From NCBI RefSeq assembly GCF_030027245.1, contig NZ_JASERT010000001.1, positions 765,001 to 829,000 on the forward strand: a stretch of DNA of 64,000 nucleotides. The letters are read 5' to 3'. This document shows, piece after piece, positions 29,096 through 37,651 of the stretch. Under the pieces are notes generated by a model. It was not told the DNA's origin and did not search any database. It saw only the letters and a list, made by a program, of their open reading frames with translations. The stretch is from Asticcacaulis sp. EMRT-3 (lineage in GTDB: Bacteria; Pseudomonadota; Alphaproteobacteria; Caulobacterales; Caulobacteraceae). Position 1 is the stretch's first letter. Every line of letters begins with the position of its first letter. A program made the position numbers and the translations under genes.

Positions 29096-29236
29096 CCCTT
29101 CAGGGCTTGGCCTTTTTAAATGGTATGGTGAGCAGGTGAGAACCTCCCGGTTCGAAACGAGCACCTTTGCGTTAGCAAAGGTCGAGTTCGGCGCAGCGAA
29201 GCGCAGCCAATCCTCTCCGCACATTTATGCGGTTTC
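29096..29236 (+). repeat. tRNA-Pro-derived tandem repeat, unit 2, with inserted module
   Basis: This is close to unit 1 over its whole length. The module (29157-29210) again lies between GGTTCGAA and AATCCTCTC. Its hairpin reads CCTTTGC-GTTA-GCAAAGG, a one-base loop change, and the later part reads GCGCAGCGAAGCGC instead of GCGGAGCGTAGCGC. Reading frames that cross this block are artefacts. Confidence 0.75.
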
Positions 29237-29344
29237 ACAAAACCCGTGCATTTTATCTGACGATCATTGCAAACCGCGTCGTCTTTGTAGTAACAGGGCA
29301 GGGAAGGTGCGGCGCGGAATCGCCCGCTTCACAAGGAGACGATG

Positions 29345-29650
29345 ATGTTTGCGCGCATTTTCAAACCGGCGAAAACCGCCATGCAGTCGGGCCGTGCCAA
29401 GACGCAAGACTGGGTGCTGGAATTTGAACCGCGTTCGGCGCGTACACCTGACCCGCTGATGGGTTGGACATCTTCGGCCGACACCGATGCGCAGGTGCGC
29501 CTGACCTTTGAGAGCAAGGATCAGGCGATGGCTTTTGCCGAACATCATGGTATTCCTTTCCGCCTGATCGAGCCGGAATTACCGCCGAAAATTATCAAGA
29601 CCTATGCCGATAATTTCGCCTATGGCCGCAGGCAGTCCTGGACGCACTAG
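29345..29650 (+). CDS. NDUFS4-like accessory subunit of complex I
   Basis: The 101-residue protein belongs to the ETC complex I subunit conserved region family (NDUFS4, 18 kDa accessory subunit), which occurs in mitochondria and alphaproteobacteria and sits on the peripheral arm near NuoE/F/G. Typical features are DWVLEFEPRSART, the MGWTSSADTDAQVRL motif, KDQAMAFAEHHGIPF and the terminal SYGRRQ/WTH-like end (FAYGRRQSWTH). AAGGAGACG precedes ATG-ATG; the second ATG (29345) has better spacing than 29342. It is unlinked to the nuo operon. Its TAG stop is the first three bases of the repeat element behind it. Confidence 0.88.
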   Translation: MFARIFKPAKTAMQSGRAKTQDWVLEFEPRSARTPDPLMGWTSSADTDAQVRLTFESKDQAMAFAEHHGIPFRLIEPELPPKIIKTYADNFAYGRRQSWTH

Positions 29651-29751
29651 AGCATCATGCCAAAAAGTGGATGCCACTTTTTGGAAAAACATGATGCGTA
29701 AGCAAAGACTTAGAGCGAGATGACGAGTCTATCTAAAGTCATCTTGCTCTA
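29648..29751 (+). repeat. two-hairpin element D1 (104 bp, TAGAGC...GCTCTA)
   Basis: This belongs to a second sequence family with the same build as the 115-bp elements. The first hairpin is an uninterrupted 11-bp stem, CCAAAAAGTGG/CCACTTTTTGG with an ATG loop, framed by GCATCATG/CATGATGC. The second pairs AGAGC-AGATGAC with GTCATCT-GCTCT, and its loop contains GAGTC. The first three bases are the stop codon of the NDUFS4-like gene. Confidence 0.88.
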
Positions 29752-29852
29752 GAGCATCATGCCAAAAAGTGGATGCCACTTTTTGGAAAAACATGATGCG
29801 TAAGCAAAGACTTAGAGCGAGATGACGAATCTATCTAAAGTCATTTGCTCTA
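29750..29852 (+). repeat. two-hairpin element D2 (103 bp), tandem to D1
   Basis: This near-identical direct copy of D1 is joined through a shared TA. The visible differences are GAATC instead of GAGTC in the second loop and a short change near the right end. tRNA-Arg starts 11 bases after it. Confidence 0.88.
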
Positions 29853-29862
29853 AGCGCAGATA

Positions 29863-29939
29863 GGCTCCGTAGCTCAACTGGATAGAGCATCCGCCTTCTA
29901 AGCGGACGGTTACAGGTTCGAGCCCTGTCGGAGTCACCA
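29863..29939 (+). tRNA. tRNA-Arg (TCT)
   Basis: This is a 77-base cloverleaf with encoded CCA. The acceptor is GGCTCCG/CGGAGTC with one G-T pair, the anticodon loop CTTCTAA between TCCGC and GCGGA (TCT), and the T-arm GGTTCGAGCCC. Confidence 0.97.
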
Positions 29940-29948
29940 CTTGGCCTT

Positions 29949-30788
29949 TTATGTTGCCTGATGACCTTCCACCACGGGGGTGTCGAGGCCAACCTGTCCC
30001 CATTCTGCCCACGAACCATCATAAAGCCGGGCGGTCCGGCCGATCTCGAAGAGGGCCATGCTTAAAATGGCGGCGGTGACGCCCGAACCGCAGCTTGTGA
30101 TGATATTGGCCTTATCCGGCACGCCTGAATCTTTAAGAATAGTGCGGATTTCATCATCCGACTTGAGGGCTCCATCGCTGATCATCAGTCCGAAAGGCAG
30201 GTTGCAACTACCTGGCATATGGCCTGAGCGCAGGCCGGGACGCGGTTCTGCCGCCAGACCGTCAAAGCGCGGCTTCGGGCGGGCATCCAGGAGGGCCGTG
30301 CCGGGGGCATTCAGTTTGGACTTCACAGTTTCCACATCAATAACCCATTGCGGCTGAAATTGCGGACGATAGGTTGTGGGCTGAACTTCAGGCGTTCCAT
30401 GATCGAGCGGCAGACCGGCGGCCTGCCAGGCCGGTAAACCACCGCGCAAGACCTGCACATTTTCATGTCCCATCAAACGAAATGTCCACCAGACGCGCGC
30501 GGCGGAAAAAAGCCCCTGCCGGTCATAGATAACGACCTGATCCTCAGCCGCAATACCCATAGCGCTGACAGCCGCGGCGAAAGCCTCCGGCGAGGGGGCC
30601 ATATGCGGTAAAGGCGTTGTGTGATCGCTGATCGCCTCAAGATCGAAAAACTGCGCGCCCGGCAGATGGGAGGCTTCGTAGAGCGCGCGCATATCTGTGC
30701 CGTCCAGCGCCCAACTGCCGTCAATCACCTTGACAGCACCCTTATCCATCAAGGCTTTCAGTGTCAGAACATCCATCTGGCTGGTCAT
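29949..30788 (-). CDS. sseA: 3-mercaptopyruvate/thiosulfate sulfurtransferase
   Basis: This is a two-domain rhodanese. The N-terminal domain (about 1-135) is inactive in this family; the C-terminal domain carries the active-site loop CGSGVTAA with the persulfide Cys near residue 230. The motif CGSGVTA is that of 3-mercaptopyruvate sulfurtransferases rather than thiosulfate-preferring rhodaneses (CRKGVTA). It has 279 residues, as expected. Its start overlaps the stop of the photolyase gene by four bases, so both share a transcript. The 3' end faces tRNA-Arg nine bases away. Confidence 0.9.
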   Translation of the reverse strand: MTSQMDVLTLKALMDKGAVKVIDGSWALDGTDMRALYEASHLPGAQFFDLEAISDHTTPLPHMAPSPEAFAAAVSAMGIAAEDQVVIYDRQGLFSAARVWWTFRLMGHENVQVLRGGLPAWQAAGLPLDHGTPEVQPTTYRPQFQPQWVIDVETVKSKLNAPGTALLDARPKPRFDGLAAEPRPGLRSGHMPGSCNLPFGLMISDGALKSDDEIRTILKDSGVPDKANIITSCGSGVTAAILSMALFEIGRTARLYDGSWAEWGQVGLDTPVVEGHQAT

Positions 30789-32218
30789 CCTTCGTCTCCA
30801 CGATTTTGGTAGGCATCCAGGGCGCGCTGCCGGGCGAAGGCGTGCTCAATAACAGGTGAGCGTTTGGGGTTGGCATTCGGCACACCGGCCTTGTCGGCTT
30901 TGACATACTTGTCCGATTGCGTTTCATCGCCGTCAAGGTAGCGCGCGCGATAATGACCATGCGGATCGAATTTCGCGGCCTGACTGATCGGGTTGAAAAC
31001 GCGAAAATAGGGCGCGGCGTCGGCACCACAACCGGCCACCCATTGCCAGCTTGCCGGATTATTGGCCGGATCAGCATCGAGCAGGCAGTCCCAGAACCAT
31101 TGTTCGCCGCGTCGCCAGTCGATCAGCAGATGCTTGACGAGGAAGGAGGCCGCGATCATGCGCACCCGATTATGCATATAGCCGGTGCGCCAAAGCTCTT
31201 TCATGCCGGCATCGACGAGATCATAACCGGTTTCGCCACGGCACCATGCGCGAAAGGCAGGATCGTTATCGCGCCACGGAAAATCATTAAAGTCCTCACG
31301 GAAATTGACGTCGTGCAGACGCGGCTGCTGGTGCAGCAGATTGTAGGAAAAGTCCCGCCAGGCCAGTTCGGCGCGAAATTTGGCGGCATCGGCAGCCAGA
31401 TCGGGCTGGGCCGCAACGTGCTTGTCCAGTTCAAACAGAATTCGGCGCGGGCTGATTTCACCGAATCGCAGATGGGGTGACAAATGCGATGTCACATCGA
31501 GATCAGGCCGGTCACGATGACCGGCATAACCAGGCAAGTCATGGCGCAGGAAATGGCGAAGCGCCTTGCGCGCACCGCGTTCGCCGGGCGTAAAGCGGGC
31601 AAATCCCGCCGACCAGTCCCGTCCCGAAGGCGGCAGGCGCGGGCGCAGACCGAGATCGTCGATAGTCAGTGAATCCGGCCATATATCGGGGAGCGGCCAG
31701 TGATCGGAGAGAGCGGGTGGCATCATGGCAATGCGATCATGCCCTTGCGCCTGTAGAGCTTTAAAAAAGGGAGTAAAGACCCGAAATGGCGTGCCGCCTT
31801 GCGTTTTTAATGCGCAAGGCAGGGTTAAAAGGGTGCTGTTATGGCGCTCCATACACACCTTGATGGCCGCGAGCTCGTCGATAATCCGTAGATCATTTTC
31901 TTCGCTTCTTGGATCAAAAGTATGCGAACAAATTACAGATTTAACTGAATAAGTTTGACATAGATAAGGCAGGAGAATGGTGGCGCTTCCTTCGAGAACG
32001 ATCAATCTTGACGAAAGCCCGCGCAGTTCCTCATCCAGTACATGAAGAGATTTATCGAGCCACCACCGCGATGCGGCCCCGCCGGAGCGGGTTTCAAGGT
32101 CGTCATCATGGATATAGACGGGCAGAATCGGCACTCGCAGGGCCAGCGCCGAAGCAACGGCTGAATTATCCTGAAGGCGAAGATCGCGGCGAAACCATAG
32201 GATGACGGGGGCTGGCAT
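30785..32218 (-). CDS. phrB: deoxyribodipyrimidine photolyase
   Basis: This enzyme repairs pyrimidine dimers with blue light and FAD. The N-terminal alpha/beta antenna domain starts ILWFRRDLRLQDN, and the C-terminal FAD domain contains RAELAWRDFSYNLLHQQP, ELWRTGYMHNRVRMI and the strongly conserved WQWVAGCGADAAPYFRVFNP, followed by KFDPHG. It has 477 residues, the usual length for class I CPD photolyases. It starts 72 bases from the divergent glycosyltransferase gene and is coupled to sseA. Confidence 0.94.
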   Translation of the reverse strand: MPAPVILWFRRDLRLQDNSAVASALALRVPILPVYIHDDDLETRSGGAASRWWLDKSLHVLDEELRGLSSRLIVLEGSATILLPYLCQTYSVKSVICSHTFDPRSEENDLRIIDELAAIKVCMERHNSTLLTLPCALKTQGGTPFRVFTPFFKALQAQGHDRIAMMPPALSDHWPLPDIWPDSLTIDDLGLRPRLPPSGRDWSAGFARFTPGERGARKALRHFLRHDLPGYAGHRDRPDLDVTSHLSPHLRFGEISPRRILFELDKHVAAQPDLAADAAKFRAELAWRDFSYNLLHQQPRLHDVNFREDFNDFPWRDNDPAFRAWCRGETGYDLVDAGMKELWRTGYMHNRVRMIAASFLVKHLLIDWRRGEQWFWDCLLDADPANNPASWQWVAGCGADAAPYFRVFNPISQAAKFDPHGHYRARYLDGDETQSDKYVKADKAGVPNANPKRSPVIEHAFARQRALDAYQNRGDEG

Positions 32219-32290
32219 AATGACCTATATCCAGAGACGTTGATTAAAAACCCTTGCCTGTCCGGCGGCACTTCGGCACAAAGGCTTAGC

Positions 32291-33070
32291 ATGAAAGTCG
32301 CAAATCGAACCCCCTTAAGCTGCTGTATTATCGCCAGGAATGAAGGCGACCGCATCGGTGATTGCCTGCGCGCTATAGAAGGCCTCGTCGATGAGGTGGT
32401 GGTGGTGGACAGCGGCTCGACCGACGACACCGTGGCCGTGGCTGAAAAGCTGGGCGCGCGCGTCGTCTATCATGCATGGCCGGGATACGGGCCGCAAAAG
32501 CGTTTTAGTGAAGAGTGCGCCAAACATGACTGGGTGCTCAATCTCGATGCTGATGAGGTGGTTACGTCAGACCTCTATCAGGAGATCAAAACCCTGATGT
32601 CGGCTGAGCCTGCGCTCAAAGCCTATCGTTTTCGCATCCGTAATGTTTATCCGGGCAAGGCGCATCCGCGCTGGCTGGCCGATTATCATAACTATGTCCG
32701 GCTCTATGACCGGCGCGTGGTGCGATTTCATGAAAGCCAGGTGCATGATACAGTCGAAACGGGCAAGGAAAGGGTTGGCCAGCTCAAGGGCGCGGTCATG
32801 CACTTTTCGGCGCGCTCCTATGCCCATATCCGCGCCAAGCTCGATTCCTATACCAATTTGCAGGCGAAGGTTTTAAGCAAGCCGGCCTGGTCGATCTGGT
32901 TGCGCCTGCCTTTTGAGTATCCGATGGTATTCCTGCGTTATTTTCTGATGCGCTGCCATTTTACCGGTGGCTGGGACGGCATCTATTCCAGCCATCTGGC
33001 AGCCGAGGCGCGCGTCAAAAGGCTATTTAAGATTCTCGATGCGCAAAAGGCGGCGAAGACAGCAGGATGA
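32291..33070 (+). CDS. family 2 glycosyltransferase
   Basis: This is a GT-A fold sugar transferase of the type that modifies lipopolysaccharide core (KdtX/WaaE-like beta-1,4-glucosyltransferases). Motifs are CIIARNEGDRIGDCL at the N-terminus, VVVVDSGSTDDTV for nucleotide-sugar binding and LNLDADE as the metal-binding acidic motif. I chose the ATG at 32291 behind AAAGG (259 residues); the frame opens upstream at a TTG at 32240. It overlaps the next gene by four bases, forming an envelope operon with an acyltransferase and a DUF3089 protein. Confidence 0.9.
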   Translation: MKVANRTPLSCCIIARNEGDRIGDCLRAIEGLVDEVVVVDSGSTDDTVAVAEKLGARVVYHAWPGYGPQKRFSEECAKHDWVLNLDADEVVTSDLYQEIKTLMSAEPALKAYRFRIRNVYPGKAHPRWLADYHNYVRLYDRRVVRFHESQVHDTVETGKERVGQLKGAVMHFSARSYAHIRAKLDSYTNLQAKVLSKPAWSIWLRLPFEYPMVFLRYFLMRCHFTGGWDGIYSSHLAAEARVKRLFKILDAQKAAKTAG

Positions 33071-33984
33071 GCGAACACGACGTCAGTTTCTGGCAAAATA
33101 TAGCCTGGCGGCTGGAAGCGGCGGCCTATGACGCCTTTGTCGGCTTCATGCGCCTGCTGCCGCTCGATTTCGCGTCGGATGTTGGCGGCTGGCTGTTGCG
33201 CGTTCTGGGGCCGCTTGTTCCGATCCAGCGCACGGTGAGCCGCAATCTCGATCTGGCCTTTCCAGAAAAAGACGCCGAATGGAAGGCCCGCATATCACGT
33301 GAGCAATGGGATAATCTCGGCCGCACCTTCGCCGAATTCGCCCAGATGGATCGCATCACCATCGAAAGCGGACGGGTCGTCGTCGATCATATGGAACGCT
33401 TGACCGACATTGCTGCGGCGGGCAAGCCGGTCGTTCTGATTTCTGGCCATTTCGCCAATTTCGAGGTCATGGCGGCGGTCATTGTAGCGGCAGGCATTCC
33501 CTGCCAGGTCACATATCGCGCCGCCAATAATCCCTATATCGACGAGCGTATCCGCGCTGGCCGTCAGCGTTATGGCGTGCAGCTTTTTGCGCCCAAGGGC
33601 GGCGATGGCGCCAAGGAACTGATGATCGGCATGGCGCGCGGCGAATCGGTGGCGCTGCTTAATGATCAGAAGTTCAACCGCGGCATTGCGACGCCCTTTT
33701 TCAGCCATCCGGTCGATACGGCACCGGGGCCAACCCGACTGGCCCTGCGTTTCAACACCATCTTGCAGCCCCTGACGGTGGAGCGCCTGCACAAGGCGCG
33801 CTTCCGCGTGGTCGCGCATCCGCCGATTTCGGTGGTACAGGCCGCCAGCCGCGCCGAGGCCATCGAAGCGACGGTATGCAATATCAGCCGTTTCATTGAA
33901 GGCGTTGTGCGCGAACGGCCACAGGAATGGTTTTGGGTGCATAAGCGCTGGCCGAACGAATTGTACAGGCGCAAGAGCACATGA
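33067..33984 (+). CDS. lipid A-type lysophospholipid acyltransferase (LpxL/HtrB family)
   Basis: The 305-residue inner-membrane protein belongs to the HtrB/LpxL family, which adds a secondary acyl chain to Kdo2-lipid IVA. The catalytic H-x4-D/E motif is visible as SGHFANFEV (about 133-141); other conserved stretches are QVTYRAANNPYID and NDQKFNRGIATPFF with the following PTRLALRF. The N-terminal region is amphipathic. It is translationally coupled to the genes on both sides. The exact acyl substrate cannot be told from sequence alone. Confidence 0.9.
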   Translation: MSEHDVSFWQNIAWRLEAAAYDAFVGFMRLLPLDFASDVGGWLLRVLGPLVPIQRTVSRNLDLAFPEKDAEWKARISREQWDNLGRTFAEFAQMDRITIESGRVVVDHMERLTDIAAAGKPVVLISGHFANFEVMAAVIVAAGIPCQVTYRAANNPYIDERIRAGRQRYGVQLFAPKGGDGAKELMIGMARGESVALLNDQKFNRGIATPFFSHPVDTAPGPTRLALRFNTILQPLTVERLHKARFRVVAHPPISVVQAASRAEAIEATVCNISRFIEGVVRERPQEWFWVHKRWPNELYRRKST

Positions 33985-35117
33985 ACCCATTCTGGTCACG
34001 CCTGTCGCACCGTCGCCGCCTGCTGACCCTTATGGGTATCGGGCTGCTGCTGTTTCTGGGGATGGCCTTCATTTACCTGCAAAATGATATTCATCGTAAT
34101 TATCTCGATCCACAGATTCCGTTCCAGATCTATTCACCGCCGCCCGAACCGATATATACCAAGGCCGAAGGCTGGTATCTGAATCCGGCCATTGCCCGCT
34201 ATTATGCCGATCCGCGCAAGGTGGACGTTTTTTTTATTCACGGCACCAGTTATGATGGTGGTGAAGCCTGGTTGGGTGACCCAAGACGCAACGCGATCCA
34301 AGCTGAGGTGCAGCGTGTGCAACTCCCGAACTATGCCGCCCCCTTTTCCGTCATGGGCAATGTCTATGCGCCGAAATATCGTCAGGCCAGCCTGTATAGC
34401 CAGTTGACCCTGCGTGAAGATGCGCGCGAGGCGAGACAGTTTGCCTATCGTGATGTGGCCACGGCTTTTGCGCAATTTCTGAAAACAAGGCGCGGCGGAC
34501 GTGGAATCGTCATTGTTGGTCTTGAACAGGGCGGATTGCTGGCCGAGCGACTGGTGCGTGACGTGGTGGCACCTGATCCCTCATTGAGGGCGCAACTGGT
34601 CGCGGCCTATTTCCTAGAAACCTCCGCGCCCGAAAGTCAGTTCGGCCTTGCAGGCTCCGTGATGCCGGCCTGCGCGTCGCGGGAGCAGACAGGATGTATC
34701 GTCAGCTATATCAGCGTCGATTCCAATCGACCGGACATGGCGCTGCAAATGCTGCAAAAGGCCGTTTATTGGCAGGGCGATTCGCTGGCGCCGCTCGGCT
34801 CGCAAAAAGCCGTGTGCGTCAATCCGATTCTGGGCATGGCCACCAGCCAGGCGGCGGACGCCAAACAATCGCTTGGCGCTACCAATGCCACGGGGTTGGA
34901 ATGGGGCACCGATCCGGCCCTGATTGCCCACAAGGTAGCCGCCCATTGCCTGGGCGGCTTGCTGTTCGTCGATAAGCCGCAATCGCCGTCATTCAAAAAT
35001 ACCGGTAATTGGGAAGATCGTCGAAAAGTAAATCATTACAATTTATTTTATGGCGATCTTCAGGCCGATATTCAGGCGCGCTGGCAGCTTTTTCAGGCCA
35101 CCCCGCCAGCGGGCTAG
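33981..35117 (+). CDS. DUF3089 protein (alpha/beta-hydrolase-like) with altered nucleophile motif
   Basis: The 378 residues begin with a membrane anchor (LMGIGLLLFLGMAFIYL) and continue with a DUF3089 domain, recognisable from VDVFFIHGTSYDGGEAWLGD and PFSVMGNVYAPKYRQASLY. In this hydrolase-like family the nucleophile usually sits in a G-H-S-Q-G motif; here the place is VGLEQGG, with Glu182 where Ser is expected. Hydrolase activity is therefore doubtful. It is the last gene of the envelope cluster. Its TAG stop is formed by the first bases of repeat copy B. Confidence 0.8.
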   Translation: MNPFWSRLSHRRRLLTLMGIGLLLFLGMAFIYLQNDIHRNYLDPQIPFQIYSPPPEPIYTKAEGWYLNPAIARYYADPRKVDVFFIHGTSYDGGEAWLGDPRRNAIQAEVQRVQLPNYAAPFSVMGNVYAPKYRQASLYSQLTLREDAREARQFAYRDVATAFAQFLKTRRGGRGIVIVGLEQGGLLAERLVRDVVAPDPSLRAQLVAAYFLETSAPESQFGLAGSVMPACASREQTGCIVSYISVDSNRPDMALQMLQKAVYWQGDSLAPLGSQKAVCVNPILGMATSQAADAKQSLGATNATGLEWGTDPALIAHKVAAHCLGGLLFVDKPQSPSFKNTGNWEDRRKVNHYNLFYGDLQADIQARWQLFQATPPAG

Positions 35118-35229
35118 AGCAACGAGCGTTTAATTTGACTTACAAATTGAATGCGAGATGCGGAAAAACGTAAAATGTAGAGTGGGTTGCATTCCTTTGA
35201 CCGATTCCATCAGAATGCAAACCGCTCTA
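35115..35229 (+). repeat. 115-bp two-hairpin element, copy B (TAGAGC...GCTCTA)
   Basis: This copy is near-identical to copy C at 41117 (about four differences). It fills the whole gap between two convergent genes: the left TAG is the stop of the DUF3089 gene and the right CTA is, on the minus strand, the TAG stop of recG. Loop 2 contains GATTC. Confidence 0.92.
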
Positions 35230-37311
35230 ATCCTGCTTGTCCGATATATCGGCGCGCCAGTCGAACAGTTGTCGCAATACCTCCAGAGCCGCCAGACGCG
35301 GCGCGGGCAGAGCCTGGCCTTGTTGCAAAATATAGACGGCTTCGCGCGCGGCCATAGCGATCAGGTCGGTGTGGGCAATGGGATCGACAAAACGATAGTC
35401 AGGAAAACCCGATTGCCGGGCACCCAGAATATCGCCTTCGCCGCGCAGTTTCCAGTCCATCTCGGCGATACGAAAGCCATCTTCGGTGTCACGCAACAGT
35501 TCGAGGCGCGCGCGCGCCGTCTTGGACAGCGGTGTATCATAAAGCAGGATACAGGCGCTTTTGTCGCGGCCACGCCCAACCCGACCGCGTAACTGGTGCA
35601 ATTGCGCCAGCCCAAACCGCTCGGCCTGTTCGATGATGATGATTGAGGCCGAGGGCACGTCGATCCCGACTTCCACCACAGTCGTGGCGCAGAGCAGTTT
35701 CACCTCGCCGGCGGCGAAGCGGGTGATGATCGCGTCCTTGTCTTCCGATGCCATGCGCCCGTGAACAAGCCCGATCTCAAAGCCCAGTGCTTCTTGCAGT
35801 TCGCGGTGGCGCGCCTCGACCGCAATCAGGTCGGATTCGGCGGTTTCTTCCACCAACGGGCAGATCCAGTAGGCTTGCGAGCCTTCGCTGATCGCCGTAT
35901 TCAATCGCGCCATCACATCGGTCAGGCGTTGCCGCGGCACAACCGCCGTCAGAATCGGTTGGCGGCCCGCTGGCTTTTCATCGAGAATGCTGAGATCGGC
36001 CTCGCCATATTGCGTCAGGGCCAGTGTGCGCGGAATAGGCGTGGCCGACATCGACAAGTAATGTACCGAATCACCTTTGGAAAAGAGGCGCTGGCGCTGG
36101 CTGACGCCGAATCGGTGCTGCTCGTCGATAACCGCCAGTTGCAGGGCTTTGAAATCGACGCCCTCCTGAAAAACGGCATGGGTGCCAAACACGATCATAG
36201 CCATGCCATTCGCAACGGCGGTGCGTTTATCTTCACGCACGCGGCCCTTGTCGCGGCCTGTCATAAGACATGAAGAAATGCCAAGAGGTTGCAGAACAGG
36301 CTGACATTTTTCATAATGCTGGCGCGCCAGAATTTCGGTCGGCGCCATCATGACGCTTTGCTGGCCGCTTTCGGCGGCATCGATCATGGCCAGCAGGGCC
36401 ACCAGGGTTTTTCCAGCGCCAACATCCCCCTGCACCAGCCGGTTCATGCGCTGGCCGGAGCGCAGGTCAGCGCGAATATCGGCTAATGCACGCACCTGCG
36501 CTCCGGTCAGGGCGAAGGGCAGGGTGGTCACGGCGCGGTCGGCCCAGAGGTGCTGGTCAATGACGCGGGCTGGCATGGCCTGACGGTGCTGCTTGCGCGC
36601 CTTGAGGGCCAACTGGTGCGCCAGCGCTTCATCATAGGCGAGGCGACGACGCGGCGGGCTTTCGGGGGTCAGGCTGACTTCGCTATCGGGTTGGTGCGCC
36701 GCTTGAAGCGATTGTTTAAAAGACGGCCATAAGCGCTTTTCTAAAATAGATTGATCCTGCCATTCAGGCAGGTCAGGCAGGGCCGACAGAGCGCTTTGCG
36801 TCAATTTGCGAATCTGGCGCGACGACAGGTCAAGCGTGGCCGGATAGACGGGTTCACAGGCCGGTATATCTTCGGCATGGGTCCGATCCACAATATAGTC
36901 AGGGTGCGCCATCTGGAACTGGCCATTGAACGATTCGAGCTTGCCGCTGATCAACCGCACAGCCCCCACCGGATGCTGCGTTTCAAAACCACGGATACGA
37001 TGGAAATAGACGAGGGTGAGGCGACGGCCGCCACCATCCTCGGTTTCGATGCGTTGGGGCCCCTTTGGCGACATGGGTGGGTAGCCGCTGATCGTGACCT
37101 CGACGGTTAGCACCTCGCCCGGTCGCGCCAGATTCAGCGCCACAAGCGGACGTTTGATGATGCCCGAAGGCAGGAAGAAGGCGAGATCGCGCACAAACGG
37201 GCCGATATGCTGGCTCAGGCTCGGCGCGATTTTCGGCCCCACGCCCTTCAGGCTGGTCACGGGAGCATAGTAGGGATACAAAATTTCTGGCCGCATGGGC
37301 TTATCAAGCAT
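35227..37311 (-). CDS. recG: ATP-dependent DNA helicase RecG
   Basis: RecG remodels stalled replication forks and branched DNA. The N-terminal wedge domain (about 1-260) includes LKGVGPKIAPSLSQHIG. The helicase core has Walker A VQGDVGAGKT, the DEQH box AVIDEQHRFGV, SATPIPRT, and the C-terminal TTVVEVGIDVP and QLRGRVGRG motifs. Near the end, FRIAEMDWKLRGEGDILGARQSG is family-specific. The start may be the ATG at 37311 or the one at 37296; a TTG at 37314 is less likely. It has about 694 residues. The stop comes from repeat copy B. It is divergent from sdhE. Confidence 0.95.
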   Translation of the reverse strand: MLDKPMRPEILYPYYAPVTSLKGVGPKIAPSLSQHIGPFVRDLAFFLPSGIIKRPLVALNLARPGEVLTVEVTISGYPPMSPKGPQRIETEDGGGRRLTLVYFHRIRGFETQHPVGAVRLISGKLESFNGQFQMAHPDYIVDRTHAEDIPACEPVYPATLDLSSRQIRKLTQSALSALPDLPEWQDQSILEKRLWPSFKQSLQAAHQPDSEVSLTPESPPRRRLAYDEALAHQLALKARKQHRQAMPARVIDQHLWADRAVTTLPFALTGAQVRALADIRADLRSGQRMNRLVQGDVGAGKTLVALLAMIDAAESGQQSVMMAPTEILARQHYEKCQPVLQPLGISSCLMTGRDKGRVREDKRTAVANGMAMIVFGTHAVFQEGVDFKALQLAVIDEQHRFGVSQRQRLFSKGDSVHYLSMSATPIPRTLALTQYGEADLSILDEKPAGRQPILTAVVPRQRLTDVMARLNTAISEGSQAYWICPLVEETAESDLIAVEARHRELQEALGFEIGLVHGRMASEDKDAIITRFAAGEVKLLCATTVVEVGIDVPSASIIIIEQAERFGLAQLHQLRGRVGRGRDKSACILLYDTPLSKTARARLELLRDTEDGFRIAEMDWKLRGEGDILGARQSGFPDYRFVDPIAHTDLIAMAAREAVYILQQGQALPAPRLAALEVLRQLFDWRADISDKQD

Positions 37312-37361
37312 CAAAATTGCTTTATGAGAAGCCCTTGATTTGTTCGGTAAAGGCCTTAGCT

Positions 37362-37643
37362 ATGACCCCATCGGAAGCGCGCGATGCCCGCCTGAAGAAA
37401 CTGTCTTTTCGTGCCTGGCGGCGCGGCTTCAAGGAGGCCGACATTATTCTGGGACATTATTCCGATGATCGGCTGGCCAGCATGAGCGATGCGCAGCTTG
37501 ATATTTTTGAAGTTCTGCTCGAAGTGCCTGATCAGGATCTATACGGCTGGATTATCGAACGTGAACCCACTCCCTCAGAATTTCAATCCGAAATTATGAT
37601 AGAACTCAATAACTATTATAAAACAGCTTATAAAAAACTTTAA
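37362..37643 (+). CDS. sdhE: succinate dehydrogenase assembly factor 2 (flavinator)
   Basis: SdhE promotes covalent attachment of FAD to the flavoprotein subunit of succinate dehydrogenase. The family hallmark is the RGxxE motif, here RRGFKEADIILG (about 20-31), followed by LDIFEVLLEVPDQDLYGWI. The ATG at 37362 has AAAGG in front and gives 93 residues; the frame extends to a TTG at 37317 but without a site. It lies between divergent recG and mfd, a usual place for it in alphaproteobacteria. Confidence 0.93.
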   Translation: MTPSEARDARLKKLSFRAWRRGFKEADIILGHYSDDRLASMSDAQLDIFEVLLEVPDQDLYGWIIEREPTPSEFQSEIMIELNNYYKTAYKKL

Positions 37644-37651
37644 ATAAATCC

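Noticed and set aside
28796..29224. 142-codon frame over the tRNA-Pro region
   Set aside because: It is a translation of tRNA-Pro and its repeats on the wrong strand (for example the peptide [17 protein letters not shown]), a well-known artefact.
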